64,000 bases of DNA from assembly GCA_032718865.1 (NCBI GenBank), contig JALUTQ010000001.1, positions 1,426,001 through 1,490,000 on the forward strand, written 5' to 3'. This DNA is from Tilletia caries (lineage: Eukaryota > Basidiomycota > Exobasidiomycetes > Tilletiales > Tilletiaceae). Positions within the stretch are counted from its first letter, which is position 1. Each line of letters starts with the position of its first letter. Shown here in pieces: positions 54,151 through 63,537 of this stretch. A program made the translations under genes and the position numbers. The notes beneath the pieces were generated by a model. That model worked only from the letters and a program-made list of their open reading frames with translations. It was not told where the DNA came from and did no database searches.

Positions 54151-55511
54151 CGTTCGTACTTGTCTATGCAACTTGAGAAGGGAAGACTTTGAGCAGCTTC
54201 GTCGACTGGAATGTGCTCCTCTTGAGCGCTGTTGAGATCTGCGAAGGTGATGGAGGCAGGAGGAAGGGGCAAGACAGCGACAGAGAGGAATATCAGTCAG
54301 CCGACGATGGGGTCTTGCGAAGAGGAGGTCAATCGTGTCCCGTTTATGTAGCGACTTAGCCATTAGTTAGCCACCGTAGTCAGGACCTCAGGAACGTCAA
54401 CAAATGTACGTGCCAACCTGCCAAGCCGTACGTACATGACGAGTTAGGCCTGAGTACTGAGTGGTCTTTACCCCTACTGCTCCTGCAGGCTGCAAACCGC
54501 AACGAGCAGCAGGTAGCGGAGATTCTCACAATTCAAGTGCCTCGAAGGTTGGGATGGCTGTACATTCGTGTATGTGCTCGACGCGCTCGTGCTCCCGAGC
54601 GTGTTGGGATGCGAATCACTGCGAGGAGTATCGGAAAAATGCTGCCAAGACGTTGATGTCTTAACAGGAAGCATTTCGCGCACCAGCCAGCCTGTGAACT
54701 GTCAGAGTAAAGTGTCAGCTGTGAACTGAGAAATCTGAAGCGGAAAGCCTGAAGCGGGAAGCCTGGGAAGTGAGAAGTCTGCAGCGATCAGCATTTTGGA
54801 GAAGTCGAGGCGTCGAGGCCTTATTGCGGTGCGAGGATGCAAGGTTCTGCGCCTGCCCGCTGCGCGCTGCGGCCCATGCGAGACATACATGCCTGAAGCG
54901 GGAAGCCTGGACCTCGTCGACCAAGTGCATGGTGGCGATAAGCAACCGACAGACCACGATCGAGAGGCGCGTGTGGGAAGCGGGACGCATTGGGGCATGT
55001 CGCAGCCATCTGAAGCTCATGTTGTGAGCTGGCGGAGTTGGCACCGTAAAAAGTTGACGTGCAGATGGACCACATGGGCGATGAAGACGCCGTGAAGTGG
55101 TTGAGACTTGAGACGCGGCAAAGACGAGGTTTGAGAATTGAGACTCGGTAAAGACGCTGTGCACGCGGTGCAGCCGCGGTACCCACTTGCTCATCCTGTT
55201 GTAACAGTTGACGTCTGCAGGCGCAGCGGAACAAGCTGCCACGCGAGAAGTGTGGATTGATTCTGTTTTTGTCACGTGCTCTCGTCGCGTCGCGCGTCCG
55301 TAGTACTCACGACGCGCGACTCCAACACTTCCTCTTCCTCTCTTCGACGATCTTCGCTCTCTCATTTGCCCTCGCTCGCTCAGATCATTCTGACCGCAGC
55401 AGTTCTTTTTGTTCCGACGCCCCATAGATCGTCCCCGCGCTTTGTCCCTCATTTCACCTTATTCCCCCAGCCGTTTCTCTTCCACAGACTTTCTCATTTC
55501 ATCGTCTCAAG
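54151..55511. other. Spacer and DIRS-like element leader
   Basis: 54151 to about 54560 is the upstream flank of paralogue B and is also present upstream of paralogue C (63538-63920). The rest, to the gag start at 55512, includes a perfect inverted repeat GTCGCGCGTC/GACGCGCGAC (55289-55298, 55311-55320) just upstream of a C/T-rich leader. The inverted repeat may mark the left end region of the retroelement. No gene is supported. A 245-codon minus-strand frame is a shadow. Confidence 0.45.
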
Positions 55512-56978
55512 ATGGCCGAGGGCGGTGATGGCGCGGCTTCTTCCGGCCCTTCCACTTCCACTGGTGGAGGTGGGGTTCTCGCTCCCCCCAATCTCCCTCC
55601 CACTTCTTCTTCTTCCTCCTCCACCTTCTCTTCTACCCAGCAGATCGTGTTCAGTTCTGAACAGTTCCAGCAGCTTTTCTCGTCCGCGCTCTGCGCATAC
55701 AACAAGGACGCCGACAAGGACGAAGGCCCCTCCTTCCCTTCCTTCAAGATCGACCACTCCTCATCGATCGGTGCATACAAGCTCTGGTTCGGCTGCCCGC
55801 TCACGATCCCCGACGACCTCGTCCGTCTCTTCAACGCTGGCTCGAATCTTCCTCTCTCACTCCTCACAGTCGCCGCAATTCGCGACTTCGGTATCAACCA
55901 ACGTCGCTCCTCCTTCCACTCCAAGATGTCCGGCAAGCTCCTGGACGAGTACAACTCCTGGCATCTCCGCGACGAGTTTCTTCCCTTCCCCGAGTGGTCG
56001 CAGGCGATCCTCACCCTCATCCACCTCTTCCGTTCGGTCCGAGGCCCTCCGTCAGAGGACGAGGACATCGAGCAAGACCCGATCCACCAGCTGACGGAAC
56101 ACGTCCTCCACATCTCGACCCGGGTCAACAGCTACAACTGGCCGATCTTCCGGGAATACGACAAGCGCATCCGGCAGCTTCTCTGGGCCCCTCGTCCGAA
56201 GGGCGTCGGTATGCCGTTCAGTATCTCGACGATCCACGCGCAGACTCTGGACGACGCCGAGGTTCTTCTACAAGGTCGTTCCGGTGCCGCCGCCGATTAC
56301 GGCGCGGTTCTCAACTCTGCCTGGGCTGCGGTCGTGTCAGCTCCTCCCTCGGACATTATCCGAGTTGGCAAGAGACTCGCCGACCTCACTCTTCCATCAG
56401 CTGCCAAGGTCTCTGCGAAGGACGACTCCTCATCCTCCAAGACCTCAACTTCTCACTCTCACACACCCAGCTCCTCCACCAACAACAACTACGGCAGCAA
56501 TGCCAATGGCAAGCGCAAGGCAGAAGATGACGGGCGATCTCAATCGCCCCAGTCGTCCTTTCGTGGCCCGCCAACCGCTCCACCCCTCCCTCGCAGCCCA
56601 ATGTTCTGCATCATCTGCCGTATTGTTACGGATCGGCACATCTGGTACCTCTGCCCCGGCCCGTACCCGCAAGACCTCTACCCCAATCCTCCCGGTCAAC
56701 CTCGAGGTTGGACCCGTCGGGGTCAGTCCAAGGACCTTTGTGCCAAGTACAATGCCGGTGTCCCAGAGCCCGGTATGCTGTGCCTCCACGGCCACTACTG
56801 CTCCCAGTGTGGCCGCGACACTTGCCGAGCCATCGACCATGGCCCTCGCGAGAACACCGGTGCTCCCAGCTCCTCGGCCACAGTCACAGTTGCGCCCACT
56901 CCCAACACCACTTCCAACCCTGTCGGATTCTCCGGCGCCGGTGACGCTCCCACAGCGCCCCCGGCCAAAGACAATTAG
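55512..56978 (+). CDS. DIRS-like element Gag protein
   Basis: 488 residues. The N-terminus is Gly/Ser/Pro-rich. The middle is helical and capsid-like (FKIDHSSSIGAYKLWFGCPL and EFLPFPEWSQAILTLIHLFR). The C-terminal part has Cys/His clusters (FCIICRIVTDRHIWYLC, then CLHGHYCSQCGRDTCR), probably nucleic-acid-binding. The TAG stop at 56976-56978 is immediately followed by a hairpin, GAGACGC-ATTCACTT-GCGTCTC (56978-56999, sharing its first base with the stop). The next gene is read in the +1 frame and overlaps the gag end. Confidence 0.8.
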   Translation: MAEGGDGAASSGPSTSTGGGGVLAPPNLPPTSSSSSSTFSSTQQIVFSSEQFQQLFSSALCAYNKDADKDEGPSFPSFKIDHSSSIGAYKLWFGCPLTIPDDLVRLFNAGSNLPLSLLTVAAIRDFGINQRRSSFHSKMSGKLLDEYNSWHLRDEFLPFPEWSQAILTLIHLFRSVRGPPSEDEDIEQDPIHQLTEHVLHISTRVNSYNWPIFREYDKRIRQLLWAPRPKGVGMPFSISTIHAQTLDDAEVLLQGRSGAAADYGAVLNSAWAAVVSAPPSDIIRVGKRLADLTLPSAAKVSAKDDSSSSKTSTSHSHTPSSSTNNNYGSNANGKRKAEDDGRSQSPQSSFRGPPTAPPLPRSPMFCIICRIVTDRHIWYLCPGPYPQDLYPNPPGQPRGWTRRGQSKDLCAKYNAGVPEPGMLCLHGHYCSQCGRDTCRAIDHGPRENTGAPSSSATVTVAPTPNTTSNPVGFSGAGDAPTAPPAKDN

Positions 56979-58910
56979 AGACGCATTCACTTGCGTCTCA
57001 ACCACCCTCCATGCAGATCACTTCCTTCATGCCATCGACTCCATGCCCCCTGCTCTCAGGGATGAATATGCATACATTCCCAACTCTATCACCAATGGCT
57101 TCTCAATGGGCCCTCTCTCTCTCCCTTCCTCAACTCACTTCCACAAGAACCATTACAAGGAGGACCGCCAATCATCCATCGACAACTGGTTGTCGAAATC
57201 GCTTGATGCCGGGTTCATTGCTGGACCTTTCGACCCGGCCCAGGTGGAGGCGGAGATTGGCCCGATCCACGCGTCACCGCTCCAGATCGTCGACAAGCAC
57301 GATGCCAACGGTCGGATTATCAAGGAAAGGATCGTCTACGACGCTTCCTACCCCAAAGCCCGACCCGGCCGACCACCACCCCCCATCCCTTCCATCAACT
57401 CCCAGATTCGGAAAGAGGACTACCCTTGCGAGTGGTTTACTGCGGCCGAGACAAAGATCTTGGTTAGTACCTCTCCCTCTCCTTCTCCTTCCTCTTACCT
57501 CCCTTCTTCCTCAGCTTGGCAGCTCTGCTTGCTTGCTACCCTTGGCGCATCTGCCCTCTTCTCTTGGCGCTTCTGCCCTCGTCCCCTGGCGCATCTGCCC
57601 TTCTCTCTCTTGGCGCATCTGCCTGGCGCATCTGCCCACTCTACCCTCACACCTCCTACTCTCTACCTCGCTCTCTTCTCCTGAGCTGCTCTCTAACCTA
57701 CATCTTCTCTCTCCTCTTTCTGCTCCCTTGATCTTTTCAGATCCGCTCCGCTCCTCCTCACGCACGCTTTGCTGGTTTCGACCTCAAAGACGCTTTCCAA
57801 CAGCTCGGGAACTTGCCGTCTCAACGACGCCTGTTCTGCATCAACGTCCTCGACCGCATTTACGTCTGGCTCGTCGGCATCTTCGGATTGACCTCGATCT
57901 GCGGTCTCTTTGGGGCGTGCTGCGACGTAACTTGCTCCTTCCTCGAACTCCTCTTCCCCCTTCTCCTCACCAAGCACTACGTCGACGACTTTCTCGTCGC
58001 CGACTTCGCCCCTCCATCTTCTCCTCACGCCGATCGGCCCTTCGATCTCATCCTACACGCGGTCCGCGAGTTCGGCTGGGAGGTCCATCCGGAGAAGTTC
58101 TTCTCCTGGACTCGGCAGTTCACCTTCCTTGGCTTCGAGTGGGACGCCGACTCTCGCTCCGCCACTCTCACTCAGAAGAAGCAAACCAAGTTCCTTGGCA
58201 AGCTAATCGCTCTCAACAACTCTCACGACGTGTCCGAGAAGGAGGTGGCATCTGTGATCGGCTCCTGCCAATACGTTTGCGTTATCGCCACTCATCGACG
58301 CTCCAAGCTCAACGTCCTCTATCGCCTACGCAACTCGTTCATCGGCTCTCACTCTGCTACTCGTCGATATCTCGACACTGCCAGCAAACGCGAAGTTGTG
58401 GACTGGATCCACTTCTTCCAAGCCGGCCCAGTCACTTGCTCGCTCGATACTTCCTCTTCGTTCTTCCACACTCCGGTCTTCTCCGACGCCAGCGACTTCG
58501 CTCTCGGTGTCGTCCTCGGTTCCAAGGCCCTCTCCATCCCTCTACCCCCTGACTATTGCGACCGTCCCGACTTCAACATCGGTGTCGGCGAGGCCTGGGC
58601 TTTCGAACTCGCTGTCCACGCCGCGATCGCTGCTGGCGCTCGCTCCTGCGTTCTTCTCGTCCACGTCGACAACCAGGGCGTGGTCTACGCCCTGCGTCGA
58701 GGAAGATCTCGCAACCAGCTTGTCAACGAGGTCATTGATCGCACCTCTGAGTACGCTCTCTCCTTCGACGTCGAGCTTTCGGTTCTTTACGTCAGGTCAG
58801 AAGACAACCCTGCAGACGCTCCGTCGAGGGGGGACTCTTCAGGATACGAGCCTCTCATCTTCCCATTCGATCGCCCTTGGGAGTCGATCCTGAACATTCG
58901 GTCATCATGA
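56979..58910 (+). CDS. Reverse transcriptase / RNase H of DIRS-like element
   Basis: Read in the +1 frame relative to gag; that frame is open from 56284, and the true 5' end and mode of expression are unknown. Exon to 57462, intron 57463-57740 (GTTAGT...TTTTCAG), then 57741-58910. RT blocks: IHASPLQIVDKHDANGRIIK, FAGFDLKDAFQQL (first catalytic Asp), KHYVDDFLVADF (YVDD catalytic pair) and RQFTFLGFEWD. RNase H blocks: PVFSDASDFALGVVLG, VGEAWAFELAVHAA, LVHVDNQGVVYAL and SEDNPADAPSRGD supply the acidic residues. The frame is otherwise unbroken. The stop TGA overlaps the next start as ATGA (58907-58910). Confidence 0.85.
57463..57740 (+). other. Intron inside the RT gene with tandem repeats
   Basis: 278 nt between ATC-TTG and ATC-CGC in phase 0, flanked by GTTAGT and CTTTTCAG. 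The interior is C/T-rich and contains about five copies of TGGCGCATCTGCC or close variants (about 57540-57640). Removing it fuses two conserved RT blocks in frame. Confidence 0.75.
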
Positions 58911-60453
58911 CCCAGCCTCCTTCTCTTTCACGTCGGTGCTCTTCTTCTTTTCCGGTCGAGACCTCTTCTCTCTCCTCTTCTTCATTGCTTTCTCAACCTC
59001 TCAGCTCTTTTTCTCTTCGTCGGTCCTTTGAGCGCACGCAACCTTCTTCTTCCTCTACTCCCCTCTCTTCGTCAACTTCGGTTCTCGCTTCCACTTCCAG
59101 ATCCTCAATCTCTTCTTCATTCCAGGCCTCTACTTCAACTGTTCTCCACCCTTCCCTCAATCAATCCACAACGCTTTGTACCTCTTCATCTTCCCCTGCG
59201 CTCCGTCGCGTGCGTGGCTCCGGCAACGCTACTCGTGCTCGGGAGCACGCCGTTGCTACCTTTGGCTCTCTCGACTCCTTCTCCATCGGCTCATCCGACA
59301 TGGTCGCCAATATCTGGGCCACCCTCTCTGAGGACGACGTTCCAACTGCCGATCTCTCTGGCGAGGAAGCCGACAGGATGCCTCGTTCGGAAGCCCTTCC
59401 CCGTCTCTCTCCTGCTCGGCACGTCGTTCGCGCGGTCTTCGGCTCTCTGGACGACGACGCCATCGATCGACTGAGGGAGTTCCAGCTCCAACGGGTCAAG
59501 AAGTTGACGCAAGCCCAATACGCAGGCTTCGTCGTCAACTTCCTGCTCTGGGCTGACGACTTGGACATCCCTCTCCACCTCCGTTTCCCAACTCCAGACA
59601 ACCTCCTCCTTCTCTTCTTCTCCTCGATCTCCCCCTACTACGCCGAGGCGACCCTCAACAAGTTCGTGTCCGGACTCAAGCTGTGGCACGCGATTCATGG
59701 TCTCCCTTGGAGCCTTGATCGCGTCCAGGGTCGAACTATCCGCCAGGCCTTCAAGAACATCTCCCTCGACCCCCTCAACCTCTGTCGACCTATCCGTATC
59801 GACGACTTCAAGGCTATGCGCGCCCACATGGATCCTCATGATCCGGGCGACGCCGCTATCTACGCCTGCGTCCTGTTCGCGATGTGGTCGATGTCCCGAC
59901 ATGGCGAGCTTACTGTCCGCACAGGATCAGACCCTCCTTCTCGCCGCGCTCGACATGGTGACTTCAAGCCCATCCAGGACACTCCTGATGGCCCCATCAA
60001 CTCATATCTACTCCACATCCCCTCCGACAAGACTCATGCTCGTGCCGGTTTTGACCGGGTCGCTTCTGCCCAGGCCAACAACCTTCCCATCTGCCCCGTT
60101 ACTGCCGTCCGCTGGCATCTTCACGTCAACAGCTCTGTCCCTAAGGACGCTGGTGCCTTCGCCTATCGAGGAAAGCTTGGGAAACTCTACGAGTTGACCA
60201 GCTCCCATTTCGGCAAGACTATCAACGACTGGCTCCGCAAAGGTGGTCGCCCCCCATCCAAGGACACTCCTTCCGCATCGGTGGTGCGACTCTTCTCCAT
60301 GCCAACGGCATCTCCATCGCTGACATCAAGCACCTTGGAGGATGGAAATCCGATGTCGCCATCCAGTACATCCGGGACATTCATCTCAAGCACGCCGAGT
60401 TAACCTCCAACCTCAACGTCGACATTCTCCACCGTCCCCTCTTCGACTCTTGA
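58907..60453 (+). pseudogene. Tyrosine recombinase of DIRS-like element (one-base frameshift)
   Basis: Starts at ATG 58907, overlapping the RT stop. After a Ser-rich leader comes a core-binding region (KKLTQAQYAGFVVNFLLWAD). The catalytic domain has MWSMSRHGELTV (Arg) and LLHIPSDKTHARAG (Lys). The frame is lost in a run of six C (60250-60255). In the next frame the recombinase continues with GHSFRIGGATLLHANGISI (His-x-x-Arg), HLGGW and AIQYIRDIH (Tyr nucleophile) to a stop at 60451-60453. As read, the first frame ends at 60403 without the His, second Arg and Tyr, so this copy should be inactive unless a frameshift occurs in the C run. Only one base differs. Confidence 0.8.
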
Positions 60454-61213
60454 CTCTCCTACATCTTCTCTCTGCTTCTCAACTTCTCCTCTCTTCAACT
60501 TCTCCTCTCTTCTCTTTCCACCTCTCTTCTCATACCTTTTCTACTTCTCTTCTCTTGCTCTTCCTCACTCCGCCTTTAATTCCACACACTTTTACGATGT
60601 TCCTGTCCTTGTTGGTGCCTCCAACGCTCGCTAGCGGGTCTCGTCTTCGACGCTCGAGCTTGACGCTTACCGTCCTTCGGACAGGCGGGATGGCCAGCCC
60701 CCGCTGCTGCGTCCAGACTGCGAGCCCCTACCAGCGTTCCGAGCATCCTATTGCTCTAAGGCACAACAAAGACACACTCCACGTGCGTCTGGGTCTCATT
60801 TAGCAGAAAGTTACTGAGTTTCTCCTCTAAACAAGTCTCACTTCTCTTTCATGAACATAATCACTCCTAAACGCAGCGAGTGTGGCCCTGAGTGATGTAC
60901 TTCTCCAGGTCGTTCTTCTCTCCGTGCTGTTTACTCCATCACCATGACCATGACCGTCCACCTTATCATCATCTTCCTTCGTTACTTCGCCTTCCTCGGT
61001 TGTTCCTCCCTCTCTCATCCGCATGTCGAAGCGTTTCAGCTGACCGCTGACCTCCTTCCCCTCTCTCTTCCTTTCCCCCTCCCAATTTCCTCTCTTCCTT
61101 CTCATTCAGTCCGGTAACCATTCCCCATCATACGCCCGTCGTATCCCTCGCACCTTCTCGAGCGCAGTCTTGCACTAATCTCTCTCCTTCATCTCATCCC
61201 TCCGTTCTCGTCT
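60454..61213. other. Right flank of retroelement, no gene seen
   Basis: C/T-rich on the plus strand. It should include the right terminal region of the DIRS-like element, but no repeat pairing with the left side was found by eye. Confidence 0.35.
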
Positions 61214-61563
61214 TGGTGCGCTTACATCCTATTATGCATTCACAAGCAGATGGCCCTTTATGACCCACCCGCTGTCTTTGCGATTTGGGACGGTGCTGGG
61301 GTTTGGCAGCAAACATCGACTTCGATGGAGGGTGAGTACTTCTCAAGCTTTCCCAACTACGACGTACTTGTAGACTTCAACTTTGAATCTTTCCTCACAG
61401 GCTCGCGCTGTTTTCCGGTTTCGCCATTTTCACCACATTGACCTTTTCGGCCATGTTCCACCCTTGGCTTACCTCGCCACAGCTTTTCCTTCAAGTCATC
61501 CAGCCGATCTTCCCCCTGGCGCGAGGCATCTTCGAAGACAGTGTAGCCAACTTCTGCCGATGA
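61214..61563 (+). pseudogene. ALG6-like glucosyltransferase fragment
   Basis: Two blocks match, from memory, the C-terminal half of the ER alpha-1,3-glucosyltransferases ALG6/ALG8, which add glucose to the N-glycan precursor. They are HKQMALYDPPAVFAIW (about 61241-61288; the family has KQMALYYAPAFFAY) and QVIQPIFPLARGIFEDSVAN followed by FC (about 61486-61554; the family has FPFARGLFEDKVANFWC). The blocks are separated by a GTGAGT...CACAG intron-like segment, but their frames do not join in phase. The second block hits TGA at 61561. No upstream catalytic half is present. It is therefore a decayed fragment, stranded beside the retroelement. Confidence 0.65.
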
Positions 61564-62574
61564 AGAACAGCGTCGCGAGGATCGACTACTGCCGCGACAC
61601 ATCCTTCTCGATCTCTGCTTCCTCAAGCGCCAGGTGAGTCTGATCGACCAGCTAGCTCTTGATTTGCCTTATTGCTGATTTAGGGTGTGTGTATGTGTCG
61701 TCAGTTTTTGGCCCTCTACAGGCGCAACGGGCCAACGGGGTCACCTTGCAATAAGAGGATGTGTTCTTCTTTTGGAAATGGGTCTTCGTCCGTTCTCTGA
61801 GCGTTTCGCTGGTCGACAGACGTTCGTCGAGTGGTTTAGAGGCGTGAGCACACATGCATATACCCTCAAATGTTCTGACGAAAAGAATCATCAGCTCCTT
61901 CCGCCGCTACCAAAGCGCATGCAAGCGCCGGCGATCGCACCGCCCACGGTATCCCAGACACCACCCGCACCCGCGCCAATCGATAAAAGACACCTGGCTT
62001 GCGCGACAGAAGGCCACCCATGCGCGGACGACATCATCTGCCTCCCGGCGCGATGAAGCAGGAGCATCTCAAGCCGGTCGAGGTTAGGACCGGGCCGATG
62101 TGCTCGAGCGAGTCCCTCCCGTTCATGGACGAGCCGTATCGGACGTCGGAGGACAGGCCCAGCGACGTCCGGAAGCCCACTAGCAGCTCAGAAGAACCTC
62201 ACGCTGAGGTTGTGGTACAAGCAGCGACTAAGCCGGCTCCTTTCCAGCATCGGACCTGGCCGGACGCAACCTCTATGATCTGGACAGTCTGCTTGCAGGC
62301 TGCATCTGTATTGCTCCGGAAACGAAGAGTCATTATCCAGCTGATGGTCAAGAAGGAGACACTCTGGACGCACACTGGCCAAGATTCAACTCAAGAACGA
62401 CGTTGTTGCTGATGCGCTGATTGGGACCTCAAAATTGCACTCAAGTGTGCACCTGATGATGCGCGCTCGTTTAACTCTCTTTGTGACCTATGATCAATCC
62501 ATTCATTCATATATTTACCCTAGGGCTTTCTGGAGTGTGTGTTGAGGCATTGAGGTTCTATGAGCAGGAATGAA
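61564..62574. other. Spacer with short open frames, nothing assigned
   Basis: Plus-strand frames at 61685-62056 and 61999-62412 have no recognisable family and no reliable start. They may be further remnants of the same decayed region. Confidence 0.3.
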
Positions 62575-62688
62575 TGAAAACTGTCGTGCATGATCGATTT
62601 GAAACATCTGCCGTCCTCTCCGCCGCTGGACAGTGGACTGGCTGGGTCCCTCCCAGATCATGGGCTCCTGGTGCTTCTTCCTGCGACG
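62575..62688 (-). pseudogene. Decayed cytoplasmic-tail segment of paralogue C
   Basis: Beyond the premature TAG, the sequence still resembles the start of the paralogue B tail (RRRKKHQEPMIWEGPSQS) and the nucleotides down to about 62575 match B (TGTCGTGCATGATC). Similarity then stops, so the rest of the tail, about 200 codons, is missing. Confidence 0.7.
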
Positions 62689-63537
62689 CTAGCAGAAGAG
62701 AAGCAGAAATCCGGACAAAGCCGAGACAAGGATACCTCCGACCGCGCCTCCGGCAATGGCGCCGACGTTGGATCTTCCGCCGTTGCTCTGGTCTGAGCTG
62801 GGAAGAAAGCTGGTGCTCGCCGGCGCTCCCGTGGTGACGGTGATGAACGTTCCCGACGTAGATGAGGCGATGGTACTCCTAGTGCTGGTAGGTGTGGTCC
62901 TGCTCGTGTTCGTGTTGGTGGTCGTGGTCGTCGAGCTCGTCGAGCTCGTCGTGGTAGTCGTAGTGCAGGCGCTGAGGTCGACAGCTTCGCTGACCTGCGA
63001 CGTGGACGACGAGCCGGTGGTAGGATCAACGAAGAAAGTGCCGCCAGCGTCAAGTACGGCGAACTATGGATTCGAGTGCACAGCGATTCACGGTCAGATG
63101 AAGGAAATGAGGCGTAAACATGGCGAGAAATTCCTAGTCACTCACCAGTGCTGTAGCGTCAGCATTGGTGGTGAATGGCACGGTCCAGGTGGCGGTGAGC
63201 CTAGTTGAAAGTTGGGTGGATGAAATGCCCGCGGATGCGAAAGACTGGTGAAGATGGAATATTCAGCTCGTAGTTGACGACACTCGACGAGCTCAAGACA
63301 TCCACAATCAACGGCACTCACAGTCTGATCCGCCTTATACTCTCCGAAGGCCCCACTGGTGCTGATCGAGATCCCGATCTGTGCACCCAATTGGGCTTCG
63401 GTTGGGGTCAACGTGACGACGTATTCGCAGGAGCCGCACGAGACCTGCTTAATGCTGGCTTCGAGGCCATTTGCTGAGCCAGGAAGGAAGGCCGATGCAG
63501 CGATGAGGGCGAGACCGCTCTTGCCGAAAAGACGCAT
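62689..63537 (-). CDS. Single-pass cell-surface protein, paralogue C (truncated)
   Basis: Exons complement(62689..63063, 63146..63244, 63322..63537), 229 residues, with the same three-exon plan and 99-nt middle exon as paralogues A and B. The start codon used by A and B (ATGCGCGCC) is changed here (ACGCTCGCC), so the next ATG (MRLFGKSGLALIAASAFLPG) is proposed; an upstream in-frame ATG at 63567 also exists. The ectodomain keeps a CGSC pair and the Thr/Ser stalk is shorter. The membrane segment (GAIAGGAVGGILVSALSGFL) runs into TAG (62689-62691), where A and B have a Leu codon. The product would be anchored but without a cytoplasmic tail. Confidence 0.7.

Larger units (their letters stand above)
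55512..60453 (+). mobile_element. DIRS-like tyrosine-recombinase retroelement (coding region)
   Basis: Gag, then reverse transcriptase with RNase H, then tyrosine recombinase occur in order on one strand, with no DDE integrase and no LTRs seen. This combination defines the DIRS order. These elements integrate through a circular intermediate using the recombinase and leave no target duplication. I could not locate the terminal or split repeats that would fix the element's ends; they should lie within about 54560-55511 on the left and 60454-61200 on the right. Confidence 0.85.

Noticed and set aside
54715..55452. 245-codon minus-strand open frame
   Set aside because: No domain, strongly Arg/Ser-biased, and it overlaps the leader of the retroelement.
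57011..58552. 513-codon open frame across the RT intron
   Set aside because: It is in a different frame from all RT and RNase H motifs; the C/T-rich sequence keeps it open by chance.
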